A stretch of DNA of 64,000 bases, from the NCBI RefSeq assembly GCF_000166335.1, contig NC_014657.1, forward strand, positions 922,501 through 986,500, written 5' to 3'. The stretch is from Caldicellulosiruptor owensensis OL (GTDB lineage Bacteria > Bacillota > Thermoanaerobacteria > Caldicellulosiruptorales > Caldicellulosiruptoraceae). The notes under the pieces were generated by a model. It was not told the DNA's origin. It made no database searches and saw only the letters and a program-made list of their open reading frames with translations. Shown here piece after piece: positions 61,212-64,000 of the stretch. The position numbers and the translations under genes are program-made. How positions within the stretch are numbered: position 1 is the stretch's first letter; each line of letters begins with the position of its first letter.

Positions 61212-61676
61212 TTGAAAAAGAAAATACTTTTTGTGTGTACAGGTAATACCTGCAGAAGTCCAATGGCAGAGCATCTTTTAAAGGAAAAGCTGAAAAAGAT
61301 GAATATTGATAACATTGAAGTTGAATCAGCTGGGCTTTCTGCATTTTTCCCACAGAAGGCTTCCAAAAATGCTATATTGGTAATGAATGAAGTTGGTATT
61401 GATATCTCGTCGCACGTGTCAAGACTTGTAAATGAGAATATGATAAAAGAAAGTACTCTTATCTTGACAATGGAAAGGTATCATAAAGAGGTAATTACAA
61501 AGATGTATCCTGGTACTGCCGACAAGGTGTTTACTTTAAAGGAGTATGTTATGAATACCAAAGAAGATTTGGATGTTGTTGACCCATATGGTGGAGATAT
61601 TGAAAAGTACAGAAGGTGCAGAGATGAACTCAATCAGCTTCTTGACAAACTTTTGTCGAAAGTGGATGATATATGA
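61212..61676 (+). CDS. Low-molecular-weight protein (tyrosine/arginine) phosphatase
   Basis: The start at TTG 61212 is 9 bases after GAGGTG; GTG 61206 overlaps the sua5 stop but is very close to the site. The 154-aa product has the catalytic P-loop LFVCTGNTCRSPMAE with CTGNTCRS (about 8-15). The general-acid Asp lies in VVDPYGGDIEKYRRC (about 122-136). It resembles YwlE, which in Bacillus is a phospho-arginine phosphatase and is encoded next to sua5; the TCRS (Thr) loop supports that. No arginine kinase gene is nearby. Confidence 0.9.
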   Translation: MKKKILFVCTGNTCRSPMAEHLLKEKLKKMNIDNIEVESAGLSAFFPQKASKNAILVMNEVGIDISSHVSRLVNENMIKESTLILTMERYHKEVITKMYPGTADKVFTLKEYVMNTKEDLDVVDPYGGDIEKYRRCRDELNQLLDKLLSKVDDI

Positions 61677-62137
61677 TAAAAATAATCAGTGTTGGAACAA
61701 TAAAAGAGAAGTATTTTTTGCAGGCATGTGAAGAGTACAAAAAAAGACTTTCGCGGTGGGTAAAAGTCGAAGAAATAGAGATTAAAGAAGAAGATGAAAA
61801 TAAATATTCCAAAATTGAAACGCTTTTAGAAAAAGAAGCTGATAAGATTTTAAAGCTTATAAAGAAAGACGAATTTATAATAGTGTGTGATGTTAATGGC
61901 ATTGAGTTTTCATCAGAAGAATTTTCTGAGATTCTAAGGAAAAACATAAATAGTAGTAAGGATATTACTTTTATCATTGGCAGTTCAAACGGTCTTTCAA
62001 ATGCAGTGAAAAGAAGAGCTGATTTGCTTATCTCATTTTCAAAACTCACTTTTCCTCATCAGCTTTTTAGAGTTTTACTTTATGAACAGATTTACAGAGG
62101 ATTGTCGATTATTTATGGGACAAAGTACCATAAATAA
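61673..62137 (+). CDS. rlmH: 23S rRNA (pseudouridine-1915 N3) methyltransferase RlmH
   Basis: A 154-aa SPOUT-family methyltransferase, overlapping the phosphatase stop (ATGA). MIKIISVGTIKEKYFLQACEEY-type start (1-22), ITFIIGSSNGLSNAVKRRAD with the knotted GSSNGL loop (about 101-120), LISFSKLTFPHQLFRVLLYEQIYRGLSIIYG (about 122-152) and the terminal YHK are diagnostic. It methylates pseudouridine 1915 in H69 of the large ribosomal subunit. Confidence 0.95.
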   Translation: MIKIISVGTIKEKYFLQACEEYKKRLSRWVKVEEIEIKEEDENKYSKIETLLEKEADKILKLIKKDEFIIVCDVNGIEFSSEEFSEILRKNINSSKDITFIIGSSNGLSNAVKRRADLLISFSKLTFPHQLFRVLLYEQIYRGLSIIYGTKYHK

Positions 62138-62177
62138 ACGGGGCTATGGTCAAAAAAGGATAAAGCCCCGTTTATTT
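62132..62177. terminator. Bidirectional terminator between rlmH and argB
   Basis: A perfect 14-bp stem AAATAAACGGGGCT (62132-62145) / AGCCCCGTTTATTT (62164-62177) has A/T-rich flanks on both sides, so it can serve both convergent operons. Confidence 0.88.
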
Positions 62178-62196
62178 ACACTGACATACATAATTT

Positions 62197-63090
62197 TTAC
62201 AGATGAATCATTGTTCCAATGCCTTTATCTGTGAATATCTCAAGTAAAATACAGTGGGGAATTCTTCCATCAAGGATGTGTGTACGATTGACACCGTGCT
62301 TTAGTGCGTCTATGCATCCTAACACCTTTGGAATCATCCCGCCATCAATCTTTCCTTCGTCAATCATCTTCAAAACTTCATCAGCACTTATTGCTGAGAT
62401 TATTTCCTTGCTATTTTTATCATATTTTAATCCTTCAACATCTGTCATAAACATTAGCTTTTCAGCCTTTATTGCCTTTGCAATCTCAGCCGCCACAGTA
62501 TCTGCGTTAATATTGTAACTTGTGCCATCTTCCCCAACACCAATTGGTGCAACAACAGGTATATATTCATCTTTGGCAAGCATTTCTAAAACCTTTGCGT
62601 TTATTGACACGACCTCTCCCACATAACCTAAATCAATTTTTTCCCCATTTACATATTCATAATGTTTTCGTGCTTGAATTAAATTTCCATCAATTCCGCA
62701 AATACCTATTGCCTTTCCCCCTTTTTGGTTTAGCATTGATACAAGTTCTTTGTTTGTCTTTCCTACCAGAACCATTTGAGCAACTTCCATGGTTTGCATA
62801 TCTGTTACTCTGAGCCCATTGACAAACTGACTTTCAACATTGAGCTTCTTGAGGACTGAATTTATGTCAGGTCCACCGCCATGAACAACTATTGGATTTA
62901 CACCAATGTATTTGAGCAAAGTTATGTCTTCCATAACCCAGTTTTTAAGCTTTTCATTTATCATAGCATTCCCGCCATATTTTATTACAACAGTCTTACC
63001 ATAGAGCTTTTGTATGTAGGGAAGAGCTTCTATTAATATGCTTGCTTTTTCAATCAGAGTATCCATTTCTTCGTACATATAAACCGTCAT
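62197..63090 (-). CDS. argB: Acetylglutamate kinase
   Basis: Second enzyme of arginine synthesis, phosphorylating N-acetylglutamate. The 297-aa form starts at ATG 63090, but AAGGG touches that codon; ATG 63078 (4 residues shorter) is better spaced. The signatures are [16 protein letters not shown] (about 34-49), [16 protein letters not shown] (about 68-83), FVNGLRVTD (about 87-95), [26 protein letters not shown] and [26 protein letters not shown]. The last is the arginine-sensitive subtype's usual wording. Confidence 0.96.
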   Translation of the reverse strand: MTVYMYEEMDTLIEKASILIEALPYIQKLYGKTVVIKYGGNAMINEKLKNWVMEDITLLKYIGVNPIVVHGGGPDINSVLKKLNVESQFVNGLRVTDMQTMEVAQMVLVGKTNKELVSMLNQKGGKAIGICGIDGNLIQARKHYEYVNGEKIDLGYVGEVVSINAKVLEMLAKDEYIPVVAPIGVGEDGTSYNINADTVAAEIAKAIKAEKLMFMTDVEGLKYDKNSKEIISAISADEVLKMIDEGKIDGGMIPKVLGCIDALKHGVNRTHILDGRIPHCILLEIFTDKGIGTMIHL

Positions 63091-63106
63091 CCCTTCATTT
63101 TATTTT

Positions 63107-64000
63107 TTAAAAATATTCTCCCACCATTATAAGTCCCATTTTTTCATCAAGAGAAAATTTTATATTCATATTTTGAATTGCCTGGCCGGCAGCACCTTTT
63201 ATGAGATTGTCAATGCATGAGATTATGATAACCCTGTTTGTCTTCTTATCAATCTCAAATCCAATGTCCACAAAGTTTGTTCCTCTTACGTACTTTAGCT
63301 CAGGTAGTTCATCTTCAAAAATACGAACAAAGTATTCGTCTTTGTAGAATTCATTGTAGATTTCAACAAGGTCGTTTTTATCAATCTTTTTTATAAGGTT
63401 TGCATATATAGTTGACAGTATTCCTCTTTTTACAGGCAGAAGATGTGGTGTAAATGATAAATTCAAATCTTCGCCAAATAGCAAACTGCACTTCTCTTCA
63501 ATTTCGCTTGTATGTCTATGTTTTGCAACTGAATATGCTTTGAAATTTTCATCAAGTTCGCAAAAACTATATGCAAAGTCAGATTTTTTACCAGCTCCAG
63601 AAACACCTGACTTTGAATCTATTATAATACTGTTTTTGTCTACGAGCTTATTTTTCAAAAGAGGAGCAAGCCCTAATATTGCACTTGTTGGGTAACATCC
63701 TGGATTTCCAACAATCTGAGCCTTTTTAATCTCCTCTCTATTTATTTCACAAAGACCGTAAGCACTTTTTTGTAAAAGCTCAGGATATTTGTGCTGACTA
63801 TAATCTTTTGCATATCTTTGCAGATCTTTGTATCTAAAATCAGCACTTAAATCAATCACAATCTTGCCAAGGTCATATCCTATTTTGACATATTCCTGTG
63901 AAATACCGTGTGGCAAAGCACAAAATATCACATCTGCCTCTTCTATGGCTTCTCTATTAAATTCCTCAAATACAAGATTTGAAACCTTTTTAAACTGAGG
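63107..64000 (-). CDS. argC: N-acetyl-gamma-glutamyl-phosphate reductase (cut by right edge)
   Basis: Third enzyme of arginine synthesis. The frame is open to the right edge; the true start is beyond it. The visible 297 residues include EADVIFCALPHGISQE, GNPGCYPTSAILGLAPLL with the catalytic Cys (the region 63653-63706), SGVSGAGKK, KAYSVAKHRHTSEIEE with the catalytic His, and PHLLPVKRGILSTIYANL. It lies 16 bases upstream of argB in the same operon. The N-terminal NAD(P)-binding GxxGYxG end lies outside the window. Confidence 0.94.
   Translation of the reverse strand, partial: PQFKKVSNLVFEEFNREAIEEADVIFCALPHGISQEYVKIGYDLGKIVIDLSADFRYKDLQRYAKDYSQHKYPELLQKSAYGLCEINREEIKKAQIVGNPGCYPTSAILGLAPLLKNKLVDKNSIIIDSKSGVSGAGKKSDFAYSFCELDENFKAYSVAKHRHTSEIEEKCSLLFGEDLNLSFTPHLLPVKRGILSTIYANLIKKIDKNDLVEIYNEFYKDEYFVRIFEDELPELKYVRGTNFVDIGFEIDKKTNRVIIISCIDNLIKGAAGQAIQNMNIKFSLDEKMGLIMVGEYF

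Noticed and set aside
1-64000. CRISPR arrays or rRNA operons
   Set aside because: No regularly spaced direct repeats and no rRNA-like blocks were seen; repeats found are short tandem duplications or inverted repeats.

Overview
This is an AT-rich window from a Gram-positive, low-GC bacterium, most likely a thermophilic member of the Clostridia (Caldicellulosiruptor-like). The genus is inferred from gene content and protein flavour and was not tested. Firmicute markers are the PrkC/PrpC pair, RemA, the rimP-nusA-ylxR-infB-rbfA-nrnA-truB-ribF order, frequent TTG/GTG starts with strong AGGAGG ribosome sites, and ISLre2- and IS1182-type elements.

Bases 1-10932 are the right (late) half of a siphovirus-type prophage, all on the + strand. 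It runs from the end of a head gene through scaffold, major capsid protein, connectors, tail terminator, tail tube, tail-assembly chaperone, tape measure, tail hub and a kelch-type tip protein to a lysis cassette of two holin-like proteins and an amidase. Terminase, portal and integrase would lie to the left. Two recoding sites stand out. One is a textbook -1 site in the tail-assembly chaperone (A AAA AAC followed by a 9-bp stem). The other is a CCC-TGA junction that splits the tail terminator gene and could be bridged by a +1 shift. The prophage ends in two hairpin terminators next to a minus-strand tRNA-Thr, whose 3' end faces the phage and is a natural attachment-site candidate.

Bases 11447-15339 hold a DUF89 protein and, convergent to it, a HyuA-like ATPase plus a histone-deacetylase-fold hydrolase. 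Bases 15512-29725 are a long + strand housekeeping run: yicC-remA-gmk-rpoZ-coaBC-priA-def-fmt-Zn peptidase-rsmB-rlmN-prpC-prkC-rsgA-rpe. It links nucleotide and CoA metabolism, replication restart, formyl-Met processing, rRNA modification and PASTA-kinase signalling. An ISLre2 element (29736-31343) separates it from the translation operon rimP-nusA-ylxR-infB-rbfA-nrnA-truB-ribF, followed by rpsO and pnp. nusA carries a frameshift at a run of eight G's.

Bases 41620-46939 contain a split ThrE/YjjPB-type exporter (minus strand), glyA, rarA and malic enzyme. rho follows, with a long charged N-terminal insert. An IS1182-type element (48922-50721) lies directly downstream, and its transposase frame continues out of the element into antisense rho. 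The rest is a cell-wall amidase, an Ogg-type glycosylase, a PrsW-like protease and an MFS transporter. Then comes rpmE-yqhQ-prmC-prfA-motA-motB-ZIP transporter-sua5-LMW phosphatase-rlmH, ending at a bidirectional terminator shared with minus-strand argC-argB. argC is cut by the right edge.

No rRNA genes or CRISPR arrays were seen. The most unusual items are the recoding or frameshift sites in the phage tail genes and nusA, and the transposase running antisense into rho. I found no clearly new multi-gene system.
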